Shown here: positions 34,367 to 41,773 of the stretch, piece after piece
Numbering within the stretch: position 1 is the first letter of the stretch
How the letters are laid out: the number at the start of each line of letters is the position of its first letter
Source: Bacteroidota bacterium
Lineage (GTDB): Bacteria > Bacteroidota > Bacteroidia > Flavobacteriales_D > Sanyastnellaceae
Assembly (NCBI GenBank): GCA_027621555.1
Contig: JAQCBJ010000007.1
Location: 1-60,720, forward strand
DNA: 60,720 nt
Reading direction: 5' to 3'
Position numbers and translations under genes: made by a program
Notes under the pieces: generated by a model
Told to the model about the DNA's origin: nothing
The model's database searches: none
What the model saw: only the letters and a program-made list of their open reading frames with translations

Positions 34367-35995
34367 CTACTCGCACGAAGTCCCAAAGACCGTCAGGAAC
34401 ACCAGCAAGTCGGACGTGGCGCACACGCCATCGCCGTCGAGGTCGGTTGCCTCGTCGAACCCACCAAAAGCGCTGAGCAATTCCAACAGGTCGGACGTGG
34501 CTCGGGCCAAATCGTAGTCAAAGTCCGCCAAGCATCCCGTAGGCTCCGTCAATTCATGCCGGGTGTTGATGTCGAGGTCGTAGTACGTGGTGCTGCCTCC
34601 GTTGGGCCATTGCACCACCAGCGAATCCATGGCGAACGCGTTGCCAAGACCCCAGTGCAAATCGAGGGTGCTCGCCCCCGAATACCCCTGGCCAACATTC
34701 ACCTCGTCCATGCGCACTTTGCCGTCGTAGTGAAGCGTTGCGCGTGCGCCGACGGCATCGCGGTTGCTGAGTGAGCCCTGCAATTTCACTTGAAGCCAGT
34801 TGCCGTTGGACGCGTCGTTGCGGAGCAGCGCAATGCCGGGTTGGGTGGTGGTTTTGGGCGTGCCAATCACCAAGTCCAAATCCCCGTCCCGATCCAAATC
34901 CCCCATAGCCAAGCCGTAATCGGAGAACCGATGCTCCAGCACGACATCTCCACCGCTCACGGGCGTGAAGGTGTTGTCGCCGTTGCCGTGGTACAGGATG
35001 TTGGGCAGGGGGGCGAAGAGGTAGTCGTTGACGATGTACAGGTCCCACTCGCCGTCGTGGTCGTAGTCGAAAAACACGCATCCCCACGTCATCCCAGAAT
35101 CGCTCGTGCCCGAAGGGACGCTGATGTCCGAGAAGGTCCCATCGCCGTCGTTCAAGAACATGGCGCTCGGGTAGAGGTCGGTGATGTACAAGTCGAACCA
35201 ACCGTCGTGGTTGATGTCGGCGATGTCGACCCCCATGCAGTTTCCCTGGTAGTTCAACCCTGTGAAGAAGGCGGTGTTGGTGAACGTGCCGTCGTCGTTG
35301 TTGCGGTAGAACTTGTTGGTTTGGTTCGCGTCGTGGGTGAGGTACAGGTCTTGGTCGCCGTCGTTGTCGGCGTCGAAGAAGATGCTCCCCATGCCCACGC
35401 CCGTATCCGTGGTTCCCGTGCTGTAGTAGACGTTCGTGAAGCCTTGCCCGCCGTCGTTTTTGTAGAAGTGGTTGACGGCGTTGATGTTCACGACGTACAG
35501 GTCGGTGAATCCGTCCCTGTCGTAATCGGCGGCGTGGATGGACCGGCACATCAACGTGCTGTTCAAACCGTATTCTTCAGCCATGTCCACAAAGGTTCCG
35601 TCCCCTTGGTTGACGTAGAAACGGTTTGGCGCCGGGTTGCTTCCACCAAAACCATTTCCCGTAGCCAAGTCAAGGTCGCCGTCGTTGTCGAAATCAAACC
35701 AAATGGCGGCGTTCGTGAATCCTTCGTCCGCCACTCCGGCTTCCGCCGCAACTTCGGTGAAGGTCAAGTCGCCGTTGTTTCGGTAAAGCGCATTGGGGGC
35801 GAACTTGGATCCGACGTAGATGTCTTCCCAGCCATCGTTGTTGTAGTCGCCGATGGCCACGGCGTGGTGCTGGCCCTCGGCATCCAACCCGGCAAGGGCT
35901 CCAACGTCCACGAAGGAAGGAGCGGTTTGGGCGCGCAAAAGGCATGTCGGACTCACGGCAAAAAGGCAAGACATCAAGAAGACAAGGGGCTTCAT
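34367..35995 (-). CDS. FG-GAP/VCBS-repeat and ASPIC/UnbV domain secreted protein with dockerin-like C-terminus
   Basis: 542 residues from MKPLVFLMSCLFAVSPTCLLRAQ, chosen as the start because it opens a signal peptide; the frame extends 39 codons further upstream without one. There are about seven FG-GAP/VCBS repeats with calcium-loop motifs (DYNNDGWEDIYVG, DFDNDGDLDLATG, DYDRDGFTDLYVV, DADNDGDQDLYLT, DINHDGWFDLYIT, DLDRDGDLDLVIG), making a beta-propeller. The ASPIC/UnbV segment (NWLQVKLQGSLSNRDAVGAR, VVQWPNGG) follows. The last about 60 residues hold two dockerin-like units ending in FGTSCE. It is probably an extracellular adhesin or binding protein; ligand unknown. Confidence 0.88.
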   Translation of the reverse strand: MKPLVFLMSCLFAVSPTCLLRAQTAPSFVDVGALAGLDAEGQHHAVAIGDYNNDGWEDIYVGSKFAPNALYRNNGDLTFTEVAAEAGVADEGFTNAAIWFDFDNDGDLDLATGNGFGGSNPAPNRFYVNQGDGTFVDMAEEYGLNSTLMCRSIHAADYDRDGFTDLYVVNINAVNHFYKNDGGQGFTNVYYSTGTTDTGVGMGSIFFDADNDGDQDLYLTHDANQTNKFYRNNDDGTFTNTAFFTGLNYQGNCMGVDIADINHDGWFDLYITDLYPSAMFLNDGDGTFSDISVPSGTSDSGMTWGCVFFDYDHDGEWDLYIVNDYLFAPLPNILYHGNGDNTFTPVSGGDVVLEHRFSDYGLAMGDLDRDGDLDLVIGTPKTTTQPGIALLRNDASNGNWLQVKLQGSLSNRDAVGARATLHYDGKVRMDEVNVGQGYSGASTLDLHWGLGNAFAMDSLVVQWPNGGSTTYYDLDINTRHELTEPTGCLADFDYDLARATSDLLELLSAFGGFDEATDLDGDGVCATSDLLVFLTVFGTSCE

Positions 35996-36043
35996 CCGAA
36001 GGAGAGTCAGAATCCAAGGCGAATCGTTGTCGCCATTCAAAAC

Positions 36044-36051
36044 CCAAGGTA
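36044..36051 (-). promoter_or_regulatory. -7 box TACCTTGG (minus strand) for the FG-GAP gene
   Basis: Read on the minus strand, TACCTTGG lies 48 bases before the ATG at 35995. It supports that start, since the longer open frame begins upstream of this box. Confidence 0.35.
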
Positions 36052-36143
36052 CGGAAACTGCATTCGTCGACACGTTGTGTTGGTGTGGAGAACTTTTTTC
36101 TTGATTCGGCATATAATGTTCAGGTCTTATATCTATCTCCCCC

Positions 36144-36151
36144 TAAGTTTG
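36144..36151 (+). promoter_or_regulatory. -7 box TAAGTTTG in the 35996-36284 intergenic region
   Basis: Exact match to TAnnTTTG. It is not followed by a sizeable gene but by about 90 bases that end in a UUCG-loop hairpin, suggesting a short transcript. The TTG expected at -33 is not clear. Confidence 0.4.
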
Positions 36152-36154
36152 CGT

Positions 36155-36248
36155 CGTGCATCAAAAGAACAGTGATGCGAACGCATAGGCTGTTCGATTG
36201 GGTACAAGTAGATTGTTAGGATGGAAGGGCGCTTCGGCGCCCTTCTTG
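36155..36248 (+). ncRNA. candidate small RNA or short leader transcript
   Basis: Predicted from a -7 box at 36144-36151 and a hairpin terminator at 36225-36244. Inside it, GCATC at 36158-36162 can pair with GATGC at 36174-36178. It also contains a 14-codon open frame (36175-36219, beginning MRTHRLFDW and ending TAG), so it could be a tiny coding RNA or a leader for the lipoprotein gene at 36285. I do not recognise it as a known RNA family. Confidence 0.3.
36225..36244 (+). terminator. hairpin AAGGGCGC-TTCG-GCGCCCTT
   Basis: Eight-base perfect stem with a TTCG tetraloop, followed on the plus strand by CTTGCTG. The U-tract is poor, but the stem is the strongest in the region. Most likely an intrinsic terminator or attenuator upstream of the small lipoprotein gene. 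Confidence 0.55.
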
Positions 36249-36268
36249 CTGCCTGAAACAATCGGTTG

Positions 36269-36276
36269 TATTTTTA
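36269..36276 (+). promoter_or_regulatory. -7-like box TATTTTTA with TTG at 36246, overlapping an AGGAGG ribosome site
   Basis: TTG at 36246-36248 lies 20 bases before TATTTTTA. AGGAGG occupies 36276-36281, three bases before the ATG at 36285. A plain Shine-Dalgarno sequence is unusual among the genes of this window. Confidence 0.35.
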
Positions 36277-36284
36277 GGAGGACC

Positions 36285-36740
36285 ATGAAAGGGAGAAACA
36301 TGCAAAAGGAGGCCATTGTTTTCGCGGCAGCGGTGCTTTGGGGTTGCTCAGGATGCGGGGAAGGATCAAACACGCCTGAAGTCCGAATCGACCAAATCGA
36401 AGTTGTCAATTACGACGTCAATTACCAGGAAGATCCGTGGGGAGAAGAGGGGCAGCCTGATTTTGTGGCTGAGGTGAGCGTGGATGATGAGCCTTATTAC
36501 ACTTCCCCAGTGGCCGAGGACTCCAACCTCCCTCAGCGCATTTCGTTTGAAGGGTTGTCGTTTCAAGGGGGAGAACTGGACAAAACCGTGACCATTCGCA
36601 TTTTTGACCACGACGATGATTCTCTCAACGACATCGTGGGCGAGGTGTCGTTTGTGCCGCGCGATGTGATGTACACAGAGCCGGTCAGGCACCCGTTGTA
36701 CGGCGGATACTTGCAGGTGGATTTGCTTTTGACGTGGTGA
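36285..36740 (+). CDS. small uncharacterised lipoprotein with C2-like segment
   Basis: 151 residues. A hydrophobic N-terminus with two cysteines (AAAVLWGCSGCGEGS) indicates a lipoprotein. The rest is beta-rich; TVTIRIFDHDDDSLNDIVGEVSF has the acidic spacing of a C2-domain calcium loop ('V.D.D..S.DD.IG...'). I do not recognise a named family. The start at 36285 is supported by AGGAGG just upstream; an ATG at 36300 is also possible. It is preceded by the candidate RNA/terminator and followed by the S20 gene on its own promoter. Confidence 0.7.
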   Translation: MKGRNMQKEAIVFAAAVLWGCSGCGEGSNTPEVRIDQIEVVNYDVNYQEDPWGEEGQPDFVAEVSVDDEPYYTSPVAEDSNLPQRISFEGLSFQGGELDKTVTIRIFDHDDDSLNDIVGEVSFVPRDVMYTEPVRHPLYGGYLQVDLLLTW

Positions 36741-36767
36741 CGAGGTGGATTTTTCATTGAAAACGCT

Positions 36768-36795
36768 TGTTGTCCCCAAATCCTCGCTATATTTG
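36768..36795 (+). promoter_or_regulatory. rpsT promoter: TTG-N17-TATATTTG
   Basis: TTG at 36768-36770 and an exact TATATTTG at 36788-36795 give the clearest -33/-7 pair in the window. The ATG of rpsT follows 27 bases later, a normal leader length, in contrast to the leaderless-type promoters elsewhere. Confidence 0.65.
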
Positions 36796-36822
36796 CACCC
36801 CTGTTTTTAGCAAGGTACACTT

Positions 36823-37074
36823 ATGGCACATCACAAATCCGCCCTCAAGCGCATCCGCTCCGACGAGAAAAAGCGCGACCGCAACCGTTACCAGCACAAG
36901 ACGGCTCGCAACGCTGTCCGCAATCTCCGCGCGTCCACGGACGCCAAAGAGGCGACGGCCTTGTTGCCTTTGGTGAGCGCCATGCTTGACAAACTTGCCA
37001 AGCGCAACATCATCCACAAGAACAAAGCAGCCAACCTGAAGTCGAGCTTGACCAAGCACGTTTCAGGCCTCTGA
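36823..37074 (+). CDS. rpsT: 30S ribosomal protein bS20
   Basis: 83 residues, very basic. [21 protein letters not shown] is the characteristic bS20 start (usually MANxKSAxKRIR), and the C-terminal [18 protein letters not shown] is conserved. It binds 16S rRNA early in 30S assembly. Its own promoter lies upstream and a strong terminator directly downstream, so it is monocistronic. Length matches the family. Confidence 0.97.
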   Translation: MAHHKSALKRIRSDEKKRDRNRYQHKTARNAVRNLRASTDAKEATALLPLVSAMLDKLAKRNIIHKNKAANLKSSLTKHVSGL

Positions 37075-37103
37075 TTGATTTCAGACCTACGCTGACACAT
37101 TTC

Positions 37104-37135
37104 AAGCCTCCTGCTGATGCAGGGGGCTTTTTTTT
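37104..37135 (+). terminator. intrinsic terminator of rpsT
   Basis: AAGCC-T-CCTGC, loop TGAT, GCAGG-G-GGCTT, followed by a run of eight or more T. It lies 30 bases after the rpsT stop and just before the radC start at 37141. Confidence 0.88.
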
Positions 37136-37140
37136 GCCCC

Positions 37141-37806
37141 ATGGTTCAGCAGTTGAGGCCGCGAGAGCGCGTGGCGCGTGATGGAGTGGGGGCATTGGAA
37201 GATCGCGAGCTGCTCGCTCTTCTGTTGGGGACCGGCCATCGGGGGCGTGGGGCGGAGGACCTGGCAAGCGAAGTCCTCCACCTTGCGCAAGGATGCCTGA
37301 ACAACTTAGCCTCGTGGCCGGTCGAAAGTTTGACGATTGTGGACGGCATTGGACCCGCAAAGGCCACCCTTGTTGCTGCTGCTATGGAACTCGGCCGTCG
37401 CCGTGAACACCACACCCAACGCACGGGAAGTCGCGTTGCGAGCAGCCGAGACGTGTACGTGCGGTTTGCGGCACGTCTGCGCGACTTGCAACACGAGGAA
37501 TTTTGGATCTTGCTTCTGCGCAGGTCCAACCACGTGTTGGCCGAGTTGTGCATTTCGCGCGGAGGGTTGGCGGGCACCGTGGTGGACCCCAAGTTGGTCT
37601 TTGGACGCGCTCTGGCCATGCGGGCTGCGGCCATCGTTTTGGTTCACAATCACCCTTCCGGCAACCCCAAGCCCAGCGAAGCCGATCGCCAATTGACGGA
37701 CCAGTTGTGTCGGGCGGGGACGTTTCTCGATCTGCCGGTGCTGGACCACGTCGTCGTGGCCGGGGACGCCTTCGTTAGCTTTGCTGACCAAGGCTGGATG
37801 ACATGA
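37141..37806 (+). CDS. radC: RadC family JAB/MPN protein
   Basis: 221 residues from the ATG at 37141 (upstream in-frame codons fall in the rpsT terminator). An N-terminal helix-hairpin-helix-like part (RPRERVARDGVGALEDRELLALLLGTG, VDGIGPAKATLVAAAMELGRR) precedes the JAB1/MPN domain. The metal motif HNHPSGNPKPSEAD gives His169, His171 and Asp182, with Glu in EEFWILLL. The molecular function of RadC is unresolved; it is not a confirmed repair protein. Its TGA overlaps the wecB start (ATGA). Confidence 0.95.
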   Translation: MVQQLRPRERVARDGVGALEDRELLALLLGTGHRGRGAEDLASEVLHLAQGCLNNLASWPVESLTIVDGIGPAKATLVAAAMELGRRREHHTQRTGSRVASSRDVYVRFAARLRDLQHEEFWILLLRRSNHVLAELCISRGGLAGTVVDPKLVFGRALAMRAAAIVLVHNHPSGNPKPSEADRQLTDQLCRAGTFLDLPVLDHVVVAGDAFVSFADQGWMT

Positions 37807-38924
37807 ATTCCTTGCGACACATCCTCGTTGTGGTTGGTGCCCGACCGCAATTCATCAAGGCGGCGGCATTGCAGCGCGTCTTGAGGAATTCCGCGGCGTG
37901 GAATTCCACGTGGCTGCACACGGGGCAGCACCACGACGCGTCGTTGAGTGCGCAATTTTTTGAGGAGTTGGAATTGCCTGTGCCCGACGTGACCTTGACG
38001 CCAAGGTCTGAGTCGCGTGAATGGCGGCTGGGCGACATGATGCACGGCATTCGAAAGGCCATTCAACAAGGACGTCCGGATTGGGTTCTGGTGTTTGGAG
38101 ATACGGATTCCACGTTGGCTGGGGCCTGGGCGGCGTCGGCTGAGGGAGTGCCTTTGGTGCATGTCGAGGCAGGACTGAGATCCCACGATTGGGCCATGCC
38201 TGAGGAAGTCAACCGCGTGTTGACAGACCGGCTCTCGAGCGTGCTCGTTTGCCCTACCGATGCCGCGGTCGAACACTTGAACAACGAGGGCATTCGGCAC
38301 ACCCAGGGATCCGACTCAGTTCATCCAACGCGTCCTCGCGTCTTGAGAACAGGAGACGTGATGCACGACAACGCGGTTCACTACGGCGCCGCTTGGCCCG
38401 AGGAAAATCGAGGGACGGGAAAGGTCTTGATCACCATGCACCGTCCGGCCAACGTGGACCATCCAGATCGGCTCCGCGCATGGATGAATGCCATGACGTC
38501 TTGGTTGTCTGATTCTGGTCAATCTGCGGTGTTTCCAGTGCATCCGCGAACGGTCGCTTCGTTTGATTCGTCGTGGCCCGACTGGCGCCACGAATTGCAA
38601 CAAATTGGAATCGAAGTGGTCCATCCTTTGGGATACCTCGATTTGCTGAAAGCCCTGTGTGAGGCCCCGGTGGTGCTGACCGACAGCGGTGGGGTCCAAA
38701 AAGAGGCCTTCTCCATGGGCACCCGTTGCGTGGTGCTGCGGCCCACCACGGAATGGGTGGAACAAGTGGAGCGCGGACATTCCAGTTTGGCCGCGGAGCC
38801 AAGTGACCTTGCAGCATGCGCTACCCGCGCCCTCGAGCAGGGGCGTTTTGCTCCAGACGACCTGTACGGTTCGGGGCAATCGGCCCAGGACATTTTGCGT
38901 TGTTTGGAGGCCTTGCCATGCTAA
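37803..38924 (+). CDS. wecB: non-hydrolysing UDP-N-acetylglucosamine 2-epimerase
   Basis: 373 residues. VVVGARPQFIKAAALQRVL, HTGQHHDASLS, VFGDTDSTLAGA, VHVEAGLRS, MPEEVNRVLTDRLSS, ITMHRPANVD, PLGYLDLLKAL and TDSGGVQKEAFSMG are all signature segments of the WecB/MnaA family. It interconverts UDP-GlcNAc and UDP-ManNAc for surface polysaccharide synthesis in the cytoplasm. It is coupled to radC upstream (ATGA) and overlaps the deacetylase-like gene downstream by 7 bases, suggesting a shared cell-envelope polysaccharide role for the latter. Confidence 0.95.
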   Translation: MNSLRHILVVVGARPQFIKAAALQRVLRNSAAWNSTWLHTGQHHDASLSAQFFEELELPVPDVTLTPRSESREWRLGDMMHGIRKAIQQGRPDWVLVFGDTDSTLAGAWAASAEGVPLVHVEAGLRSHDWAMPEEVNRVLTDRLSSVLVCPTDAAVEHLNNEGIRHTQGSDSVHPTRPRVLRTGDVMHDNAVHYGAAWPEENRGTGKVLITMHRPANVDHPDRLRAWMNAMTSWLSDSGQSAVFPVHPRTVASFDSSWPDWRHELQQIGIEVVHPLGYLDLLKALCEAPVVLTDSGGVQKEAFSMGTRCVVLRPTTEWVEQVERGHSSLAAEPSDLAACATRALEQGRFAPDDLYGSGQSAQDILRCLEALPC

Positions 38925-40264
38925 CGATACACCTTTCCCAGCCCTCTTCACGGCATCGGTACGTCGTCGATGTGCTGCGGGACTGGTACGACCTCCCCGT
39001 TGAATTTTCGGATGCCCAAGTCCATCCCGAGCGCGTGACGGCAGTTTGGCAAGGACGTGAAGTGGCCTCGTGGAAGCGGCATGTCTTGGGGGAGGAAGGC
39101 GTAGGAGGTGAGGCCGAGGTGGCCTGGACGAAGTGGGACGAAGGTGGAGAAGAGCCTTGCACGATCTGGCTGCCATGTGCTGTGGACGAGGAGGGAAGAG
39201 GACTTGCCATGGACCCATTGGCGGCCACGTTTTGGGCGCTCACCTGTTGGGGAGAACGGAATCCTGACTTGGAACGCGATCAACACGGCAGGCCTCTGGC
39301 TTCGGACATGCCGTGGTCGCATCACCCTGGAAGGGTGTTCTGTCATGGAACTGAATTGGAAGCCAGACTGCAACATCGTTGGCCTTGGTTGGAATTGATG
39401 TGGGTGGGCTTGCTTCGGAGTTGGGACGTCTCAATTCCTCGGGGGCTGAGATTTCAACCGACCGTGGATGTTGACGTCGCGTTCAAACACCTCGGTCGAT
39501 CCCGTCTCAAGCACGTGGCGCTTCAAGTGCGAGACGCCTTGCTCGGACGATGGAACACCGTTCTGGAGCGCTTGCGTGTCGTCCGTGGTCTGGAGACGGA
39601 CCCCTACGATACGTTCGGGTTTTTGCATGAGGTTCACAGTCAAGAGGCCTTGACCTGGTTCGTACTCGCTGCCGATCGGAGTCGTCCTTTTGACATCGGG
39701 TTGAACCCCGAACTCGACGTGCTCCCGAGCTTGGTGGAATCGCTGTCGAACCACGCAGGCAGCGGAGACGTGTGTTGGCATCCGGGGTACAAGGCGATGA
39801 ACGACTCTCACGTATGTCAGCGTGAGGCAAATCGGTTCTGGTCCTGGCCCTCCGCCAACCGCGAAATGATTCGTGCCCACTTTCTTCGAAGTGAACCATC
39901 GCGTGATTGGGTTCGATGGGAAGCCATGGGGGTGGCGCACGACGCTTCCCTTGGATGGGCGAGAGATGTGGGATTTCGTGCTGGAACAAGCCGACCGTTT
40001 CACGCCTACGATGTCGGGGAAGAGCGCGTCTTGGCGTTGAAGATTCACCCCGTAGCGATCATGGACTCGGCGTTGAAAGCGGGTTTGGGATGGAAGCCGG
40101 ATCGAGCGGCCCAGGAGATGGACCGCCTGATGACGGTGGTTTCCGAGGTGGGAGGGGTTTGGATGTCGTGTTGGCACAACACCTCGGTCAGTGAAGTTGA
40201 CGGGTGGAAAGGATGGCGCGCAACATACCTTCACATGGTGCAGTCTGCAAGGAGCCTTGCTTGA
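38918..40264 (+). CDS. polysaccharide deacetylase-like (DUF7033-type) protein
   Basis: 448 residues starting inside the wecB end. The layout matches Bacteroidota proteins with a variable N-terminal domain and a degenerate NodB-like deacetylase C-terminal half. RFQPTVDVDVAFKHLGRS takes the place of the 'TFDVDHPW' start, DPYDTFGFLHEV follows, and FDIGLNPELDV, CWHPGYKAMND and WMSCWHNTSVSE supply His/Asp positions. There is no signal peptide. It probably acts on a sugar precursor or capsule intermediate made with WecB; activity is not certain because the metal triad is not canonical. Confidence 0.7.
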   Translation: MLTIHLSQPSSRHRYVVDVLRDWYDLPVEFSDAQVHPERVTAVWQGREVASWKRHVLGEEGVGGEAEVAWTKWDEGGEEPCTIWLPCAVDEEGRGLAMDPLAATFWALTCWGERNPDLERDQHGRPLASDMPWSHHPGRVFCHGTELEARLQHRWPWLELMWVGLLRSWDVSIPRGLRFQPTVDVDVAFKHLGRSRLKHVALQVRDALLGRWNTVLERLRVVRGLETDPYDTFGFLHEVHSQEALTWFVLAADRSRPFDIGLNPELDVLPSLVESLSNHAGSGDVCWHPGYKAMNDSHVCQREANRFWSWPSANREMIRAHFLRSEPSRDWVRWEAMGVAHDASLGWARDVGFRAGTSRPFHAYDVGEERVLALKIHPVAIMDSALKAGLGWKPDRAAQEMDRLMTVVSEVGGVWMSCWHNTSVSEVDGWKGWRATYLHMVQSARSLA

Positions 40265-40266
40265 CG

Positions 40267-40274
40267 TAATTTGG
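40267..40274 (+). promoter_or_regulatory. -7 box TAATTTGG, 4 bases before the membrane protein gene
   Basis: TAATTTGG ends 4 bases before the ATG at 40279. TCTG at 40244-40247 lies 19 bases upstream as a near-match -33. This predicts a leaderless message. Confidence 0.45.
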
Positions 40275-40278
40275 AGTC

Positions 40279-40737
40279 ATGGAATCCGTGGAAATCACCC
40301 TAGTTGGAGCGGCGTTGTGGGGGCTCACGGCCATCGTCAAATTCGTGGTGACACCTTCGTTGATGGTGGCCGCAGGATTCAATTTCATGTCCGCGTGGTT
40401 GACGACGTCCTTGGGGGCCGCGGCAGGGGTCTGGGGGTTTTGGGATTTCGGAAAGTGGTTGTTTCGCTGGTTTGAGGAGCGTCTTGGTCCGAGGTCGGAG
40501 CGAGGAAAGCGCGTGTTTACACCACGCCGACGGCGCATTGTGCGCTGGAAGAACGCGATGGGTTGGCCGGGACTTTTGTGCATTTCCGGCCTCATTTCTG
40601 TGCCAGTGGCAGCGGTCGTGGGAGCCAAGTATTTCCGAGACCAACCCGCGGCCAAATTCCAACTCATGCTCGCGTTTGCCGCATGGGCGGCCTTGCTATC
40701 GTTTCTTTCGTGGGCCATCAAACAAGGATTGCTTTGA
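40279..40737 (+). CDS. uncharacterised small membrane protein
   Basis: 152 residues with four hydrophobic segments: about 5-25, 30-50 (with GAAAGVWGFWDFGKWLF), 96-115 (GLLCISGLISVPVAAVVGA) and 128-148. A basic loop lies between the pairs (about 70-92: RSERGKRVFTPRRRRIVRWK), probably cytoplasmic. I do not recognise the family. The following HAD gene starts at TTGA on its stop codon, so they are co-translated. Confidence 0.75.
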   Translation: MESVEITLVGAALWGLTAIVKFVVTPSLMVAAGFNFMSAWLTTSLGAAAGVWGFWDFGKWLFRWFEERLGPRSERGKRVFTPRRRRIVRWKNAMGWPGLLCISGLISVPVAAVVGAKYFRDQPAAKFQLMLAFAAWAALLSFLSWAIKQGLL

Positions 40738-41441
40738 AACCTGCCCCCCTCTTCTTCGACCTCGATCACACGCTTTGGGACTTTGAATCCAATTCCCGGA
40801 ATGCCCTGCGCGCCGGATTTGAAGAAGTGGGATTGAACAGGTTGGGCATCGAGAGTCCTGAGAGATGGATCGAAGCCTATGAGGCGGCCAACGAATGGTG
40901 TTGGTCTGAATTCCGACACGGCAGAATGGACAAGGAGACCCTGCGTGCGGAGCGGTTTCGTTTGGCCATGGAGCGAGTTGGTGTGACGCCGTCACCTTCA
41001 GTGGCCGAAAAGCTCGGCCAGCACTACATCGCCACGTCTCCCCACCAGACAGCATTGATTGAAGGGACCCATGAGGTGCTCGAAGCGCTTCTGGACCGTG
41101 GGCATGACATGTGGTTGTTGACCAACGGATTCGATGAGGTTCAGTACATTAAGGTGGAAAATTCAGGACTTCAGCCTTATTTCTTGGGCGTATTCACAAG
41201 CGACTCTCTGGGGGTGAAGAAGCCGCACAGCGAAGCCTTTCAGCGCTCGGCACAACGCGCCGGTGTGGCCATGGACGCTGGGGTGGTCATGATTGGGGAC
41301 AGTTGGGAAAGCGACGTAGAAGGGGCCCAAAACGTCGGTTGGCGTGGTGTTCACTTTAACCCGTCAGGCGAGGTGCGGCCTGGCGCGTGGCGCACGGTGA
41401 GGACCTTGCGTGAATTGCTGGATTTGCCCTTGGAGGTCTGA
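40734..41441 (+). CDS. HAD-superfamily hydrolase, YjjG-like noncanonical nucleotidase
   Basis: 235 residues with a TTG start at 40734 overlapping the upstream stop (TTGA); no ATG is available before the first motif. HAD motifs: PLFFDLDHTLWDFE (motif I, nucleophile and acid Asp), LLTNGFDEVQ (motif II), SDSLGVKKPHSEAF (motif III Lys) and VMIGDSWESDVEGA (motif IV). The cap region and the DFExN start match YjjG-type pyrimidine 5'-nucleotidases, which dephosphorylate aberrant nucleoside monophosphates. The exact substrate is inferred. Confidence 0.88.
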   Translation: MKPAPLFFDLDHTLWDFESNSRNALRAGFEEVGLNRLGIESPERWIEAYEAANEWCWSEFRHGRMDKETLRAERFRLAMERVGVTPSPSVAEKLGQHYIATSPHQTALIEGTHEVLEALLDRGHDMWLLTNGFDEVQYIKVENSGLQPYFLGVFTSDSLGVKKPHSEAFQRSAQRAGVAMDAGVVMIGDSWESDVEGAQNVGWRGVHFNPSGEVRPGAWRTVRTLRELLDLPLEV

Positions 41442-41451
41442 CGTACCTTCG
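41423..41451 (+). promoter_or_regulatory. TTTG-N17-TACCTTCG promoter, 4 bases before the DUF3467 gene
   Basis: TTTG at 41423-41426 and TACCTTCG at 41444-41451 form a complete -33/-7 pair inside the end of the HAD gene. The ATG at 41456 is 4 bases downstream. Best-supported leaderless-type promoter in the window. Confidence 0.55.
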
Positions 41452-41455
41452 GGAC

Positions 41456-41773
41456 ATGTCAGAAAAAGATCCAAAGGGGAAGCTGAACATCGAGCTGCCC
41501 GAAGAAGTGGCGACGGGGGTGTATGCGAATTTGGCCGTCATCACACACAGCCCAGCTGAGTTTGTGATGGACTTCATCCAGGTCATGCCGGGAATGCCGA
41601 AAGCGAAAGTGAGAAGCCGAGTGGTGATGTCGCCACATCATGTCAAGCGGCTGCTCGGCGCGTTGGCTGAAAACGTGCAACGCTTTGAGCAGCAGCACGG
41701 CCCCATTCAAGATCACGGTTCTTCCGATCCTGGAATGCCGCTGCCCTACATGGGACCTCAAGGGGAAGCTTAA
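41456..41773 (+). CDS. DUF3467 domain protein
   Basis: 105 residues. KLNIELPEEVATGVYANLAVITHSPAEFVMDFIQVMPG and VRSRVVMSPHHVKRLLGALAENVQRFE are the hallmark of DUF3467, a small family nearly universal in Bacteroidota and often near RNA polymerase genes, which are not in this window. Function unknown; there is no signal peptide and it is probably cytoplasmic. It converges with the dihydroorotase-like gene, overlapping its end by 4 bases. Confidence 0.92.
   Translation: MSEKDPKGKLNIELPEEVATGVYANLAVITHSPAEFVMDFIQVMPGMPKAKVRSRVVMSPHHVKRLLGALAENVQRFEQQHGPIQDHGSSDPGMPLPYMGPQGEA

Noticed and set aside
34357-34368. AGGGA-AA-TCCCT palindrome between the convergent amylase and FG-GAP genes
   Set aside because: A two-base loop cannot form a stable hairpin, there is no T-run, and it overlaps the stop codon of the minus-strand gene.
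32889-34517. 542-codon plus-strand frame overlapping the amylase gene
   Set aside because: Shadow frame of the GH13 gene: Arg/Gly/His-rich, no domain, and it runs into the convergent FG-GAP gene.
40226-40237. TACCTTCA followed by ATG near the end of the deacetylase-like gene
   Set aside because: The ATG is in the same frame as the gene and only nine codons from its stop, so it cannot start a separate product. It shows that the octamer also occurs by chance.
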